From positions 1-64,000 of the forward strand of contig VIIQ02000193.1 of NCBI GenBank assembly GCA_007449985.2: a stretch of DNA of 64,000 nucleotides. Direction: 5' to 3'. This stretch comes from Desmodesmus armatus (Eukaryota > Chlorophyta > Chlorophyceae > Sphaeropleales > Scenedesmaceae). Below are positions 1 to 12,530 of this stretch, in pieces. A program made the position numbers and the translations under genes. A model generated the notes under the pieces. The model saw only the letters and a program-made list of their open reading frames with translations. It did no database searches and was not told where the DNA came from. Each line of letters opens with the position of its first letter. The stretch's first letter is position 1.

Positions 1-58
1 GCCCCCTCTGGCCCTTCACATCCCTTCAGTGCCTACCCCCTTGCTCAAACCCACCCAC

Positions 59-166
59 CTGCACCACCTTAGCCCCTGGCTGTCACTCTCCAGCACAGCC
101 TGCAGCACAGTCTGGTCACTACCACCATCACGACTGCCCGTCGGCGCTGCTGCTGCTGCTGCTGCG

Positions 167-197
<31 letters not shown>

Positions 198-1019
198 ATG
201 AGGTCACTCTGAGGGAGGTACCCCACAAGGGCACCCTGTGTGGCAGCAAACAGCAGTGTCTTATTGTGAGACAATGGCTATTGAGCAGCATCTCGAGCAG
301 GGTACAACCATAGCTCCTCCCCCAACGCACAGACACATACACTCCTGCCCTCAACTCCCTCCCTTGCTGATGGACCCCCCCCCCCTCCTCCCGCCTCGGC
401 ACCAGCACCCCCCCTTTCACCTTCTTATTGAAACGACTCAGTGATCATGCTCAACCAATAGCAAATTTCAATTCTAAAGCCCTGGTGTGATGTGCACCCC
501 CCCTCCCTCCACCCCCCCCCTCTCACACCCACACACCTCCTTCCTGGAGATGAGTCCGCTATCGTGTTGTGCCTTCTTGCCCAGTATCTTGAGCAGGGTG
601 CTCTTACCCGCACCATTGGGGCCTACAATGGCCAACTTGGTGCCAGCACTGCAGGGCAGGGACAAAAAATGTGTGCATGTGTAAATTGGGGGGGGGGGGG
701 GGTGCAGCAGAACTTGGTGAAGGGGGTGGATGAAGACAGCAGCAAAGATGCATACGAGCCTGACGGCTGTTGCTGCCAGTTGGTAGTCCCGCTGCTGCTG
801 CTGCTGGTGGTGGTGGCGGTGGTGCTGGTGCTGCTGATACCGCTTCCATGCCAACATCAAGACGCTAATGCTGCCGCTGCTGCTGCTGCTGCTACTGACA
901 ATAATGCTGCTGGCGCAAATGCCGGCGTACATCATGAAGGCACGGCCACAGCTCAGCTGTGCTTCTGCTTCTGCTGCAGCTTCTGCTGCTTCTGCTTCTG
1001 CTTCTGCTTCTGCTTCTGC

Positions 1020-1082
<63 letters not shown>

Positions 1083-2492
1083 CCAGACGTGAACTTGTAA
1101 CTATCAGCCCTCAGCAGTGACTCACGTAACAGTGAAGGTCAGGTTTCCTGCAGCAACGAGAGCAGCAGCAGCAGTAGCAGCAGCATAAACTGGTCACTAG
1201 TGCACCAGGGTAAGGCTGTTGTGACATTTGCAAAACGGGACTGCTGGTTGAAAAATGTAGGTAATGGATGCGCATGGGGGATGGGGCTGTTCACCGCAAG
1301 TTGTGACGGTTTGGCCAGGGACGCAGGGGACGGGGGAGCAAGACTGCGGCAACACATGCACGTGGCTGCTGCTGCTGCTGTTGCCGCTCATCTTGAACAA
1401 GTTGTGTTTGCCCCAGACCACCATCCTCATACCCCAGCCCCCTCCCTTTGTCATGCCGCCCCCCCACCCCCACCCCCAAACCCCATGCCCCCCCCCCCCA
1501 CCCACCCACCCCGACCCCTCCTTGACCCTTCTTCTTGGTGTCGCCCAACCTCCCACGGCAGCTGGCCACCCTTTTTCTTTTTACAGACAGGCTCCAACGG
1601 CACCATGACTCTCCCCCTCGTATGCAGGGCTGGTGCAGCCTCACCATATGGGGCAAGATTGATCTTTTGTGTGCCCCCCCCCCCCCCGCCCCGCCCGGGG
1701 CCTCCCCCCTGCTTGCCTTCCCCATGTATGCAGCTTGCTGTGTTTTGCCTGAAACACCCCGCAAATAGTGGGCTTGCAGCCTCCCCCCTCACCTCGCCCC
1801 CCCCCCTACTGCGTGCACACCGTGCAGATACATCCAAAAACCCGAGTGTGCTGATCACTGATCAGCTGCTTCTCCATGTCAGCACCTGCTTCTTGGCTTC
1901 TTGGCTGCAGCACCCTCTTGAGTAGCAGGTCGCAATCCTCCTGACTCACTCCCCCTGCACCCCCCCCCCCCTCCCCCCCCCCCCCCCCCCACCCACCCGA
2001 CCCATCCGCCCCCCAGCACCCCCCCCCTCGCCCCCGCCCCCCACCCTATACCCATGCCCACCCCTTGACACAGGGTGTCTGCTTACCGAATAGCTGCTTC
2101 TCTCCGTCGTACGTCTTGGCAATACCCTCAGCCACCAGCAGCACATCTCCGGGCTTGGCGTGCACCACCAGGCCCAACCGCTGCTGCTGCTGCTGCTGCT
2201 GCCTGGGTGGTGTTTTGACTGCTGGTGGGTGTGGGTCTGCAGGCAAGGGGTTATCGACAACCGAGACATATGTTGCTTGCGAAAGGAGCATCAGTGTCTG
2301 CGATTGAACTGATGGGAAAGGGAAGCAGGCATTGGCACTAGTGTAGTGGGTATGAGCAGCAGCAGCAGTGTGTGTCTCAGGCACTGGTGCATGCTGATCA
2401 CCTCCAGCGGGGATTTGGCTGGCTGAGACTGATGAAAACGGACTCACAGTGGTGTTGGGTATTGGACCAGTGGCGCAATTGCCGCCCTGCAA
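59..2492 (-). CDS. ABC-F family ATP-binding protein, 5' part, runs off the left edge
   Basis: Three exons are visible on the minus strand. Exon A (2492 to about 2087) carries a Gln-rich N-terminal extension and the start of an ABC domain (GDVLLVAEGIAKTYDGEKQL) and ends at a GTAAGC donor. Exon B (648-537) follows a CTGCAG acceptor and holds the Walker A motif GPNGAGKST; its end joins in frame to exon C (235 to about 59), which begins GALVGYLPQSDLM, the segment after Walker A typical of ABC-F proteins (EF-3/Uup/GCN20 type). ABC-F proteins are soluble twin-ATPase factors acting on ribosomes, not transporters. About ten residues between exons A and B are missing, so a small exon is unplaced. Inside exon C the frame changes within the CAG run (about 145-198): the Gln frame stops, while the Ala frame continues as DQTVLQAVLESDSQG, again ABC-F-like. 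The rest of the gene lies left of the window. The start at 2492 is the first Met of the open frame and is uncertain. Confidence 0.72.
956..1082. repeat. CTG/TTCTGC trinucleotide tract
   Basis: Degenerate then pure CTG repeat (TTCTGC units passing into about 20 CTG units) inside an intron of the minus-strand ABC-F gene. Similar pure tracts occur at 145-198, 10,120-10,145, 13,018-13,052, 15,216-15,260, 40,566-40,612 and throughout 58.7-60.6 kb. Confidence 0.85.
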
Positions 2493-3135
2493 GCTGGGGG
2501 AACATTTCAGCTCTCTGCTGCTGCTGAGTGTCTCAGCAGAGGTGATCTACCACTCGCACCGTGACTGTGTCCTGCGACGCTAAAAGGTAAAACAAGTGAA
2601 AGCGTATTCATTTACAAAAGTTCGACATTAGATGCTGTTGTTCTTATTTCATGCACGACCATGGACATGGATGCATGAACGGTGTACAGCCTGTCAAGCA
2701 AGTGGCATTGAGCAAATGTCTGTTGCACTAGACGTCGAACAAATGCTAGATTGAGGCATGCAGGTGGGATGGCTTGCGGATGGGTTGCTGAGTGTGCAGG
2801 GCCCTTGGAAGCTGTGAGAGGGAACATTCTTCCATGCTGGCAGCGAAATGATGATGAAGCTAGCGTGTTGAAACCCACTGCACACCACTCAGCTCAGATG
2901 CAGGCTTCTGGCAAAACATGTTGCACAGTGAGGCAAGTGACACAAAGCCCCAAACCATGCACACAAGGCCCAGTACATGCTTGGTCATAGACACACAAGC
3001 TATACTTTATAACATTTCATTGAGTGCGATTGGTACTCTTGCACTGACGGGTTGGGCAGCAGTCCCGTCAACCAGCACTGTGCACTTTGTCAAGCACTCT
3101 TCTTTCTTCTGCTGGGCACGAGGCCGTCAAAGGGG
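2493..3135. other. Intergenic, shared 5' region of a divergent gene pair
   Basis: No coding support on either strand. The ABC-F gene leaves to the left and the DA2-like gene to the right, so both promoters probably lie in these 643 bases. I see no convincing TATA box. Confidence 0.5.
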
Positions 3136-6100
3136 ATGGGATGTGTGTGTTCAAAAGCCGTTGGGGGCCCAGCCCCGCCGTCTGCGCTCTACTGTCGCTT
3201 GCCGGAGGGCGTGCACAGTCATATGCTGGAGCACGTAGACTTGAAGAAGCTGACGAAGCTGATCAGGCAAGGACGTCTAGCTCCTTTGTATCCACATGAT
3301 GTGGCGCAGCTGAACCCAGCAGAGGTGAGCCCGGCACAGGTTGGCGCGCGCTGCAGCAGATGGATGGTACCCAGCTTCATCGGGTGCTGCTTAGCGTTCT
3401 GAGTGCTGTTGAGATCGGAATAATGACGTAATCAAAGTCTTATTCAGTACATGAGCTCTTACAGGTCAACCTTGAGGAATCTGCTTGAACTTGGGGTTGT
3501 TGGGGCTGTATCTGCTATCTGCTGCTGGTGCAGCAATGCACCTGCAGTGAAGGGGTTGTGGGTACCTATGTGCCCAGCAGAGAGGATGCAAGGAGATGTA
3601 TTCGTCATGCCACTCAAACAGTCTACCAGTTCGAAGCTCCCTTTCCTGCCCCACGGGTTCGATGCACACCCACCTTGCCCTGCTAAGCAGTGATTGCACA
3701 AAACAACAATCGCGGTAGGCCCCATCTCGTGTGTTGATGAGCAAGCTGTCGCTGTGCATCCAAACGAAGTGCCACCATCCTGTCTGTGCTACCTCGAACC
3801 TCTGCCAACTCTCATGCACACACAGGAGTGCCCGATCTGCACGGTGTCCTACCCCAGCTTGAACACCGCCTCCTGCTGCTCAGCGCGCGTGTGCACCGAG
3901 TGCTTCGTGTACCACCAGACAGCATCAGACCCGCCAGGCAAGGCGCAGTGCCCCTTCTGCAAGTTTGCGCCCTTCGCGGTGCGGGTGAGTGCGCATGCTG
4001 TGGCGTGCTGAGCGGGTGGGGTGGGGTGGGCAGGGGGGGGGGGCTGACTACATGAGTATGTGCTGGGGCCAACCTGACTCACTGCAGGACGCCTGTTCTG
4101 CATGCATGGGTGTGCTGGGGGTAAGCGGTGGCCGCAGAGGCTGCAGGATTTTTGCATGCAAGGATTTTCAGCAGCATTGCTGGGTGGGTGGGTGCAGGAG
4201 GCATGGATTTTGCTTCTGCAGGGTGCAATTGTGCCACACGTCCAACAGAGCAGCAGGGCTTCAGGGTACTTATCAGTGAATCAGCGGCATGACACACATT
4301 CAACGCAGGAGTGTAGTATCCTTGCACTTTCGCTGAAGATATATCACGGAGTGTCGTATGTACCACATCCTGCTATGCTGTGCTGTGCTGTGCTGGCATG
4401 CGTGTGTGCTGTGATGTTGTACTGTGATGTGTCCTGCAGTACCTGGGCACCAAGCCGCAGGAGCAGCTGCAGCAGGAGCAGGCAGAGCAGCAGCGGTGGG
4501 CGCAGGCCAAGCAGCGGCGCAAGCTGCAGCAGGTGAGGACATGCGTGTGAAAGGTTGGCCTTGAGCTTTGTCCAGGTGTTCGTTGTGGCCATGCGTCTTG
4601 ACGTGTGATGGTGCGTGCTTGGGGGAGTTGCACTTCTGTCCCTGTCTGCGCCTGTGTGATTGAGGGAGCGGGTGGTACCCTGAGGGGGCCCATATGGTGC
4701 TGGGAAATCCCAAGGTGTGACAGCAAGGTGTGCATGGGCACACTTGTGCTGTCTGGCAAGGCCAGATGCAGTGTACCTCAGTGATGCTTGGCATGGTGCG
4801 TCCTGCTGACCTCCGTGCTGCTTGCTCTGTGCACTCGCTTGCAGGACTTGCCTGCAGCAGCAGACACCAGCACAGCAGCAGCCAGCACTCAGTCAACGCC
4901 GTCGCACACCTCACAGCAACAGCAGCAGCAGCAGCAGTCACAGCAGCAGCGACATCAAAGGCAGCCCAGCTGGCTGGACGAGCTGTCTAGCCCTGATCCG
5001 GACAGCCCCAGCAGCAGGCGTGTGGAGCCCATCAACGTGTACGCAGGATACCACCACAGGTGGGTGATGGGTGGGACGTGCGTGTCTGTTGGAAAGGATC
5101 AGCTGTCGGAGTGGCTAACAGGCAATGGGTACAACACATGGCCAGGGGGTGGGATTTGTCTGAGCAGTGACCAGTGACCTCACCACCACTGGCAGCAGCA
5201 GCAGACGGCATACATGATTTTGCCTTGGTGGTGCGCAAAGCATGTAGCGCCCTTCCCTGCATCCCCAGCCGCAGCCACAGCAGCAGCAGCGGTTGTGGTG
5301 GTGAGCGGGGTCAGCCAGGTGGTTTGATTGAGGCGCAGCAGGGCACAGTTGTTGTTTTTGTTGGATGCTTGTGTTTGCATGGAGCATACATGTGTAGCTA
5401 GCAAGTTGCGCACATGCGAGTCATATATGCCAGCAATGCTGTCAGGTGCATAACAAGAGTCCTACAACAATAGTCAAACTATGACGTGTGTGTGTTGCAG
5501 GTCCAGCAGCTCCTCGGGGGGTGCAGACACAGCGGTTTCGCAGGACACCACAGCGACAACAGCAGAGGCAGGGGCAGGTCCTGGAGCAGCAGCAGACGAG
5601 GGCGTCAGCGTACGGCAGCTGCTGCTGCTGCAGCCGGCGCGGGACGGCCAGCGGCGGCAGCAGCGGGAGCGGGAGCAGCAGCAGCGCGAGCAGCAGCAGG
5701 CGTGGCGTGGTGCGCAGCTGCTTGAGCTGCAGCTGCAGCGCCTGTCTGAGCTGCAGCAGCTGCAGGAGGCGGGGCTGCTGCCTGGCTATGCAGCTGAGGA
5801 GCTGTCGGGGCTGGGGCTGGAGGAACTGGACGAGATACTGGTGGGTGGGGTGGGATGGGATGGTTGTGTCAGGTGTAGCAGCTTGGTGAAGGTGTGAATA
5901 GTGGTGGCAGGGACTCCCTGGTGACAGTGGCGGCAGGGATAGTGGGGGCTGGGCTGGAGGAACTGGTCGAGATACTGGTGGGTGGGGGTTTTCTTCTGCG
6001 GCTGTGACGTCTGACGCCGCAGCAAGTTGTTGTAGCTGTGGATAGTGGTGCATAATGGGGGCTGGGGCTAGAAGGGCTGGAAGAGGTGGACGAGATACTG

Positions 6101-6778
6101 TTGGGTAGAGGTGTTATTTGTTTTTTGTAGGGCACAGGAGGTCGGGGGGGGGGGGGGGGTGAGGACAGGCCCCCACTGGCTGGCCACACAACAGCCGAGT
6201 AAACCCACTGTCGGGAGCCCGAGGCAGAGCCTCACACCGATGAGGGACGCCCAACACCTCTAGTCCAGGAGGCGTTCTTGCGGCTGTTGGGTGCCATCCA
6301 GAGGTGCCGTAGTGTGCTTGCCATGCATTCATGCCGTGGTGCCATAGCAAATGTGCAGCACGTCACGTGTGCATCACGTCAAGGCCATGGAAGCCAAGGT
6401 ATAGCACGACATTCACCACAACAGGCTCACCCGCGGTAGTGAAAGGGGGTGAGACCATGTCGTCCAACGGAGGTAAGTGTTGTTTTGGCTGTGGATAGTG
6501 GTGGTGGGGATAGGGGGGGCTGGAAGAGCTGGATGAGATGCTGGTGGGTGGGGCGGAATAGGGTTGTCATGTCAGGTGTAGCAATTCGTTGTAGCGGCCA
6601 GCCACAGCATTGCATGATTATTCCGCATGAAGCACAGCTGTGTATGCTGCAGTGCGTGTGCGAGCAAGGTCTTCCTGAGCAGTGCATGGTGTGTGTCCTG
6701 TCTGGTGCTGCTTTTTCTTGGCTGCAGTTGGAGCAGGCTCTGATGGTATCTCTGCAAGGCACGGAAGCTGCTGGCTGA
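3136..6778 (+). CDS. DA2: DA2-like RING-type E3 ubiquitin ligase
   Basis: Six exons with matching phases: 3136-3324, 3826-3984, 4440-4532, 4845-5059, 5501-5840, 6728-6778; together 1047 nt, 348 residues, no frame break. The start MGCVCSK predicts N-myristoylation at Gly2 and palmitoylation at Cys3/Cys5, so membrane anchoring. Residues about 25-60 (VDLKKLTKLIRQGRLAPLYP) and the RING-like module of exon 2 (ECPIC, YPSLN, CC, CTECF, CPFCK) match the plant DA2/SIP5 family, in which DA2 ubiquitinates the DA1 peptidase and limits organ size. Exon 3 (YLGTKP then a Gln/Glu/Arg helix) matches the segment after the DA2 RING. Exon 4 is Gln-rich. Exon 5 forms a Gln/Arg helix ending LEELDEIL, and the short last exon LEQALMVSLQ corresponds to the conserved C-terminal acidic helix of DA2. 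Family assignment is firm; the substrate in an alga is unknown. Copies of the exon 5 donor region lie in intron 5. Confidence 0.85.
5799..6560 (+). repeat. Tandem copies of the exon 5 end and donor of the DA2-like gene
   Basis: The sequence encoding GLEELDEIL plus the GTGGGTG donor (about 5811-5850) recurs at about 5945-5990, 6057-6110 (donor changed to TTGGGT) and 6508-6555. Each copy is followed by related intron sequence (a TGTGGATAGTGGTGG motif). Only the first copy is attached to the full exon; the others lie in intron 5. Confidence 0.75.
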
Positions 6779-7612
6779 CTGCCACGCAGCAGCAGCAGCA
6801 GCGGCGTCAGCGGCGTCAGCGCGGCTGCATTATCATCGGCAGCAGCAGTAGCAGTCCAGCAGGATTGCTGCTGCCCCTTTTCTGCGCGCCAACAAGCTTT
6901 GACATGAAGCTTGCTTGCAAGCCCACATGCATCTGCCTCGTGGCAGTGGCAGTTTGCAGAGGGACGGCAAAGGTGTCTGGGTATGGCGTCCACCGAGCCG
7001 TTCAGCAAGCTACCCAGCACTTTTGCTTCCCCTGCCACTTTCCTCTGCTTTCATTTCGCGTGTACTCGTATGCATCGGACGCACTCATGTGCAGAGGGCG
7101 CACCCGTGTCGGCCCTCTTTGTCAAGCAGCATCGCTAGCATCGTGTTGTTGCATATCCCTTGCTCTTGGATACGGGGGCACTCTTGGGCCGACTCCTGCT
7201 CACAGCCGATCTTGCTTGCTTCGTGGTGTCGGGCACGTGGCCTGCAGAATGGCGCCACCGGCGTCACCCTGTCTTGACCTTATCCCTGTGCCATTGCTTA
7301 GCGCTTCAGGCTGTGCTCTTGCACTGTACACTATGTGTTTAGTGTCACATAGTATGTCTATTTTCTCCCGCATCTGCATGGCACACCGCCAAGTTTTCTA
7401 TGCAGCGGTGTGCATTCAAGCTGGAACATATTGCACGTGGGTTACGGGCATGAGACGCATGTTTCTACATGGTGTGGCGGCTTGTGACGCCCCAACCTCC
7501 GCAGTTTCAGGCAGCTTTCTGAGTATGCCCTGGATTTGGTGGGGCCGAAGCTGTGATGCAAAGACAAGCCACCTTCCAATGGGCTCATGGCCAAGTGGGC
7601 AGAGACCCTGGT

Positions 7613-7688
7613 GTTGCTGGCAGGGGTACTTATATACTAACTTAGTACTAATGTACTAAGTTAGAGTAGTAGTACCCCTGGTTGCTGG
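7613..7688. mobile_element. 60-bp hAT-like MITE with 8-bp target-site duplication
   Basis: The element spans 7621-7680. Its ends are perfect 10-bp inverted repeats (CAGGGGTACT and AGTACCCCTG) and its centre is a perfect 12-bp stem (CTAACTTAGTAC, loop TAAT, GTACTAAGTTAG). It is flanked on both sides by GTTGCTGG (7613-7620 and 7681-7688). An 8-bp duplication with ends starting CAGGG is the signature of hAT-superfamily elements. No transposase is present, so it would be a non-autonomous miniature element. Confidence 0.8.
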
Positions 7689-7835
7689 TGTACGTGGTCT
7701 GAGAGGCGTGCTGGTGTTATCTCCCTACATAGTGGTTTGCTGAGCTGTACATGACCCCCAGCCGTTGCCCCAGCATGCAATGTCAGAGGCGTGCACGATC
7801 GGGCACTTTGGGACGCCTCAGGTCACACATGCAAC

Positions 7836-7911
7836 GCCCTATGAGCCTTGTTTGGCTCCCGAAAGGGCGATCAGGCGAGGCCCTGATCCAGTAATGTAGT
7901 AGCAGTAGTAG
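7836..7911 (-). repeat. Dispersed repeat, copy 1
   Basis: About 75 bp containing GGGCGATC, GGCGAGGCCCTGATCCAGTA and TAGTAG runs. An inverted-orientation copy with a few differences lies at about 28,235-28,325. It is probably a short interspersed or MITE-type repeat; its family is unknown. Confidence 0.6.
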
Positions 7912-7965
7912 AAACGCACGCCGCCGCAGAAGGCAGCGCTGCCCGCCGTTCCACGCGGGCCCACA

Positions 7966-8076
7966 TGCAGCTGCAGAGGCTGCTGTGTTGCACTCTCAGA
8001 CCTGAGTGTTGTACCTGTCACAAGGTTGGGGACCAATTAAGCGGGCACACAAGCAGCTGGAGAGGCTACTGTGTTG
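7966..8076 (+). repeat. Duplicated ~29-bp element
   Basis: A segment around GCAGCTGCAGAGGCTGCTGT (about 7965-7991) recurs with a few changes at about 8050-8077. Function unknown. Confidence 0.5.
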
Positions 8077-8788
8077 CGCCCTGAAGGGGGGTTTCCGGTG
8101 TCCAACCCTAGCCAGAGAGGGGCATCTTTTGCGGTGAGGGGACTTTGTTTGTATGCCTGCGGGGGTGGTTGCGTATGTGCACTGGCACTAATCAAGTGCT
8201 CCCCTCTTGAAGGGTTTGTGGGTGGTTATGGATGAGCTCCACCTCTGAGGTCCTGACAGGACCAGAGATGCGACCTGTGTGGGGCGCGTAAGCAGATATC
8301 CTGATTGTATGTGCAGGATGCAGGGCTGCTGCGCTGAAGGCACACCTCCCTTGGGGATGGGGGTGGGGTGGGGTGAGGATCTTGCTGCAACTGAGTGAGG
8401 GTCTGTGCTGGACAAAACCTGAATGCGGCCTGGCCCATTGGGTGATGTGAAAACAAGCTGCCTATTTGCCAACTACATGCTATTGGCTGTGCGCTTGCAC
8501 CATGCTGGTTGTGCCATGTTGGGTGTTTGAGTGGTTGCGGTGGTGCGGTGGGGTGCGTGGGTGGGGGTGGGGGTGGGGGGGGGGGGTGTCAGAATGAAAG
8601 CCAGCAACCACTGGCTCTCTCAGTCAATTCCAATGGATTCAGCAGAAATACCCTCAGGAACCTTAGGAACAGGACGTGTGATTGGGCTCTTCTTCTCTTT
8701 TCCAGCACAAGCACTTTCAAAACCCAGACAGCTGCGTTGACCTCAACCCAGGCTGCAAACCCAGCTGCTCCGATGTTGCTGCTCTGTC

Positions 8789-11700
8789 TTGCCCGAGATG
8801 AACGTTTGTCAACACTTTGAAGGGGTCAATTCAAACGCATGTAGAGCTCAACACCACCTACAGTACTTGTATCATGCAGCAGCAGCAGATGCCATGATGA
8901 AGCGAAAGGCTCTGTACCCGACGCTTGATGTTCAACGTGTCAACTCCAGCGACATTCGACGTTTCTGCAAAACTGTGAAGCCGCAGGGATCGCTGTCTGT
9001 CGACCAGCATGCACAGCAGAAGCAGCATGCACAGCAGCAGGATCAACAACACCGTCAGCCTGCCGAACAGGCAGATGAACCTGGTAAACAGCAGGTGACA
9101 GATACAACTATAGATGTATTAGAGGTGAATCAGGGTCCCGAGCAGCCGGAGGAGCAAGGCACCACCACCCACAACAGCAGCACGCCCCTGCCAGCACATC
9201 CCTGCACCCAGCTGCTGCTGCTGCTTCTGTTATGGAGCAGCAGGCAGAATCACCAACCCAAGACGCCATTGAGGTGACACCATTGGGTCCAGACGCTGTG
9301 GATCAGGCAGCGCGCTGCAGGTGTGTGGGGCCGGGCGGTGGGTGGTACTGTACTGCACTGTACAAGCCTGGAACCAGCAAGGACAAGGCTTGTACACAAC
9401 TGCAAGCACTGTCATCGGATGTCAAGGACCTTAAAAATCAATACATAGAATATCAGAGCGCTGCAGAACTAGACTCGCTGCTGTCAACACTGCTGCTCCT
9501 TGGATAGCACACACATCCCGCCCTCAGGGCTACAGGAACTTGCACAAGTAGAGCTCACCCGTGTGCTGGATCATGTCTTGTGGACTTTCATCATGGATGT
9601 TGTCATGTGGACTTGGGAATGTGCAACCCCCAAGGGAACAGTCCCAGCACCCTGCAACGTGTGCACCCTCCGGGTCCTGCTGTTGCACTGCATATGCCGG
9701 ACGTCCCTGACGCTCTTGTCACCAAGCACCCCAAGCTTGCTCTTTCCCCCATGCAAACACCATGCATTCCCTCCTTTTTTCCTGCAGGTTCCCACAGGGA
9801 GGCCGTCCTGCAGGCCATGCAGCCGGCCATGCTGACCCCAGAACAGCAGCCATGCAGGACACAGCAGGCCCGCATGCAGGAGATTCTAGCGACCCCTCAC
9901 CAACACCAGAGCAGCTGCCGCCCCGCAAGCGACGAAAGGGCAGCCCAATGCAGCAGCAGCAGAATCAGTTGCTGCATCAGAAACAGATGGAGCTGCTGCT
10001 GCAGCAGCATCAGCAGCCAGCCGAGCAGCAGCAGCAGCAGCAGCAGCTGCCCCGGCGGGAGGCCTCCAGCCTCCCTGCCTTCATGCGGGCAATGCTGCCA
10101 TCTGAGAGCCGCCGCCGGCGCCAGCAGCAGCAACAGCAGCAGCAGCACCAGCCGACAGGCGCACGCTGCTGCCCACTGGTGCTGCAGGTGCAGTCACGGG
10201 AGCACCTCCCTCCAGCTGTAACCGCCGCTACCGGCGCTGCTGCTGCCGGCGCTGTTCTTGCTGCTGCAGCTGGGTATGGAGTTGGTGAAGCTGCAGCATT
10301 GCAGGATCCCTGTGAAGGTCAGCTTGTGCCAACACAGCAGCAGCACAACCAGCACCAGGCCAGCGAGGGCAACATCAATGGTAGCGTGCTGAGCCCCGCA
10401 GCAGCAGCAGCCGCCCCCGCCGCCCCCGCCGCAGCAGCAGCAGCATCCACAACCCTCGAAGCAACACCAAGTGCTGCTGCGGGCGCCCCCGCAGCTGCGG
10501 CAGCAGGGGAATGCAGTGTCGTGCCTGACAGTGCTGCTGGTCAAGTAGTGCTGACACCCCCCTCAGCAGCAGCAGCAGCAGACGCCGTGGTTAGCCCTGT
10601 ACTGGGCATCTGCCAGCACGAGCAACAGCAGCAACAAATGAAGCAGCAGCAGCAGCAGCAGCTACATATGCAGGAGCAGCAGCAGCAACAGTTGGAGCTG
10701 CAGGTGTGCCCCAAGAGCGTGGCATCTGTGGTAGAGGAGACACCACTGGCACCGGCACCAGCCGCAGCGGTTCATGGTCGTGCTGCAGCAGCAGCAGCCG
10801 CAGACGGCCTGGTCAGCCCCGTGCTGGGCCTCTGTCAACAGGAACAGCAGCAGCAACAGCAGCAGCAGCACGTGCAGCTGCAGCAGCAGGAGCTGCAGGT
10901 ATGCCGAAGGAGCGTGGCGTCTGTGATAGAGGAGACACCTGTAGCACCAGCACCAGCAGCAGTAGCAGCTGCTCTGGCAGCAGCAGCAGCAGCAGCAGTC
11001 ATAGGAGCTGATTTCAGCTGCCCAGAATCTGGCATGTCGATTGTGCAGGAGACACCAATTCAAGGCCCAGCAGCAGCAGTCGGTGTTGCAGCCACACCGG
11101 TTGCTGCCGCCGCCAGCAATGCTGTTGATGCACCGGCTGCACCCTCGTCTCCCGCAGCAGTTGCAGCCGCAGCAGCAGCGGGCCGGAATGTAGCAGAGCC
11201 AGTGCCGCTGTTTGAGCTGCACCCCTGTCAGGACCTTCCTGCCGCTGCCACACCACTGCTGTGGGGTGCAGCAGCAGCAGCAGCAGCTGATGGGCTCGAC
11301 CCAGCAGCGTTTGATGTGCTGCTTTCCAACTCGCCGGCAGCACTGGCGGCGGCAGCAGCAGCAGCAGCAGGCGGGGCTGCTGGGGTATTACCCCCTGTAG
11401 CAGCAGCCGAAGCATCACCCCTGGCGCAACCAACAACAGCAACAGCAGCAGCGGCAGCAACGGAGGACGGCAGGGACTCTGTAGTTCAAGAGTATGGCAG
11501 TGCAGGGCCCAGCAGGATTGCAGCATCCGATGCCTTTGACTTCGAAGCGTCACCCCTGGTAGAACAAACAACAGCAGCAGCAGCAGCAGCAGCAGCAGAC
11601 GACAATGTTGAAGGGGAGGGCACTGATTTTGGGGCCCAAAAGTATGGCAGCGCAGGTCCCAGTAGGATTGCAGCATCAGATGCCTTCGACTCACAGCCCC

Positions 11701-12489
11701 TGCCAGAGACAGCAGCAACAGCAGCAGCAGCAGCAGGCGGTGGCAGTTCTGCTGCTACGTCTCCGGGTTTTGTCGCGGCCACAACCTCTGCATCTGCTGA
11801 CCTTGACTTAGAGACGGCAGCACCTGGCAATGCTGCTGGTGCTGGTGCTGCGGTTGGCGGTGGTGCCGCTGAAATGCAGCAGGTTACAGCAGCAGCAGAC
11901 AGCACGGTGAGTGGCGGCTCTGTCGTGGCTCTGCTGCCGACGAGCAGGTCCCGGGCGAAGCAGCAGCTGCGGCAGCAGCACATGCAGCTGGAGCAGCAGC
12001 AGTGGCGGCTGAAGCAGCAGCAGGAGCGGCGACAGGAGCAGCAGCAGCAGCAAGGCGGGGTTCTCCTGCAGCAGCAAGACGGCACTCACAAGCAGGCGCA
12101 GCAGCAGGAGCAGGCGCAGCAGCAGGCGCAGGAGCAGGAGCAGCAGCAGGAGCAGGGAAGGGCTGCAGGGATACGGCATGATGAGAATGTTGGCTCCAAT
12201 GCTGCTGCTGCTGCTGCTCCTGGTGCCCTCCTTGCACCAGCCAAAACCCAACGGCAGCAGCGGCAGCAGCGGCAGCAGCGGCAGCAGCGGCAGCAGCAGC
12301 CTGCGCCATCACCAGCAGCAGCAGCAGCAGCGCGTGTGCCAGCCTGGCACACTGCTGGTGCTGCTCACTTGTCACCCGAGCTGCTGGCAGCAGTGGCACT
12401 CCATGCACCCAGCTTGCAGCGACCACTGTCAGAGTTCGTGCTGTGCGGACAGCAGCAGCGGCCGGGGGTGCTGGGCAAACCCAGCGACT

Positions 12490-12530
<41 letters not shown>

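Larger units (their letters stand above)
6779..8788. other. Intergenic, repeat-bearing, no gene seen
   Basis: Open frames here are not supported by recognisable protein sequence or splice structure. It holds a hAT-like MITE, a dispersed repeat shared with 28.2 kb, and a duplicated element at 7.97/8.05 kb. Confidence 0.5.

Noticed and set aside
474..935. ABC transporter with membrane domain
   Set aside because: The post-Walker A wording (GYLPQSD, VLQAVLESDS) is ABC-F type, and no membrane segment is seen.
6682..7659. Open frame of 325 codons after the DA2-like gene
   Set aside because: It begins in an intron/exon of the DA2-like gene in a different frame, has Cys/Trp-rich random composition and no family signature.
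10662..11222. Cys- and Leu-rich minus-strand frames opposite the Gln/Ala-rich ORF
   Set aside because: They are shadows of CAG repeats on the other strand.
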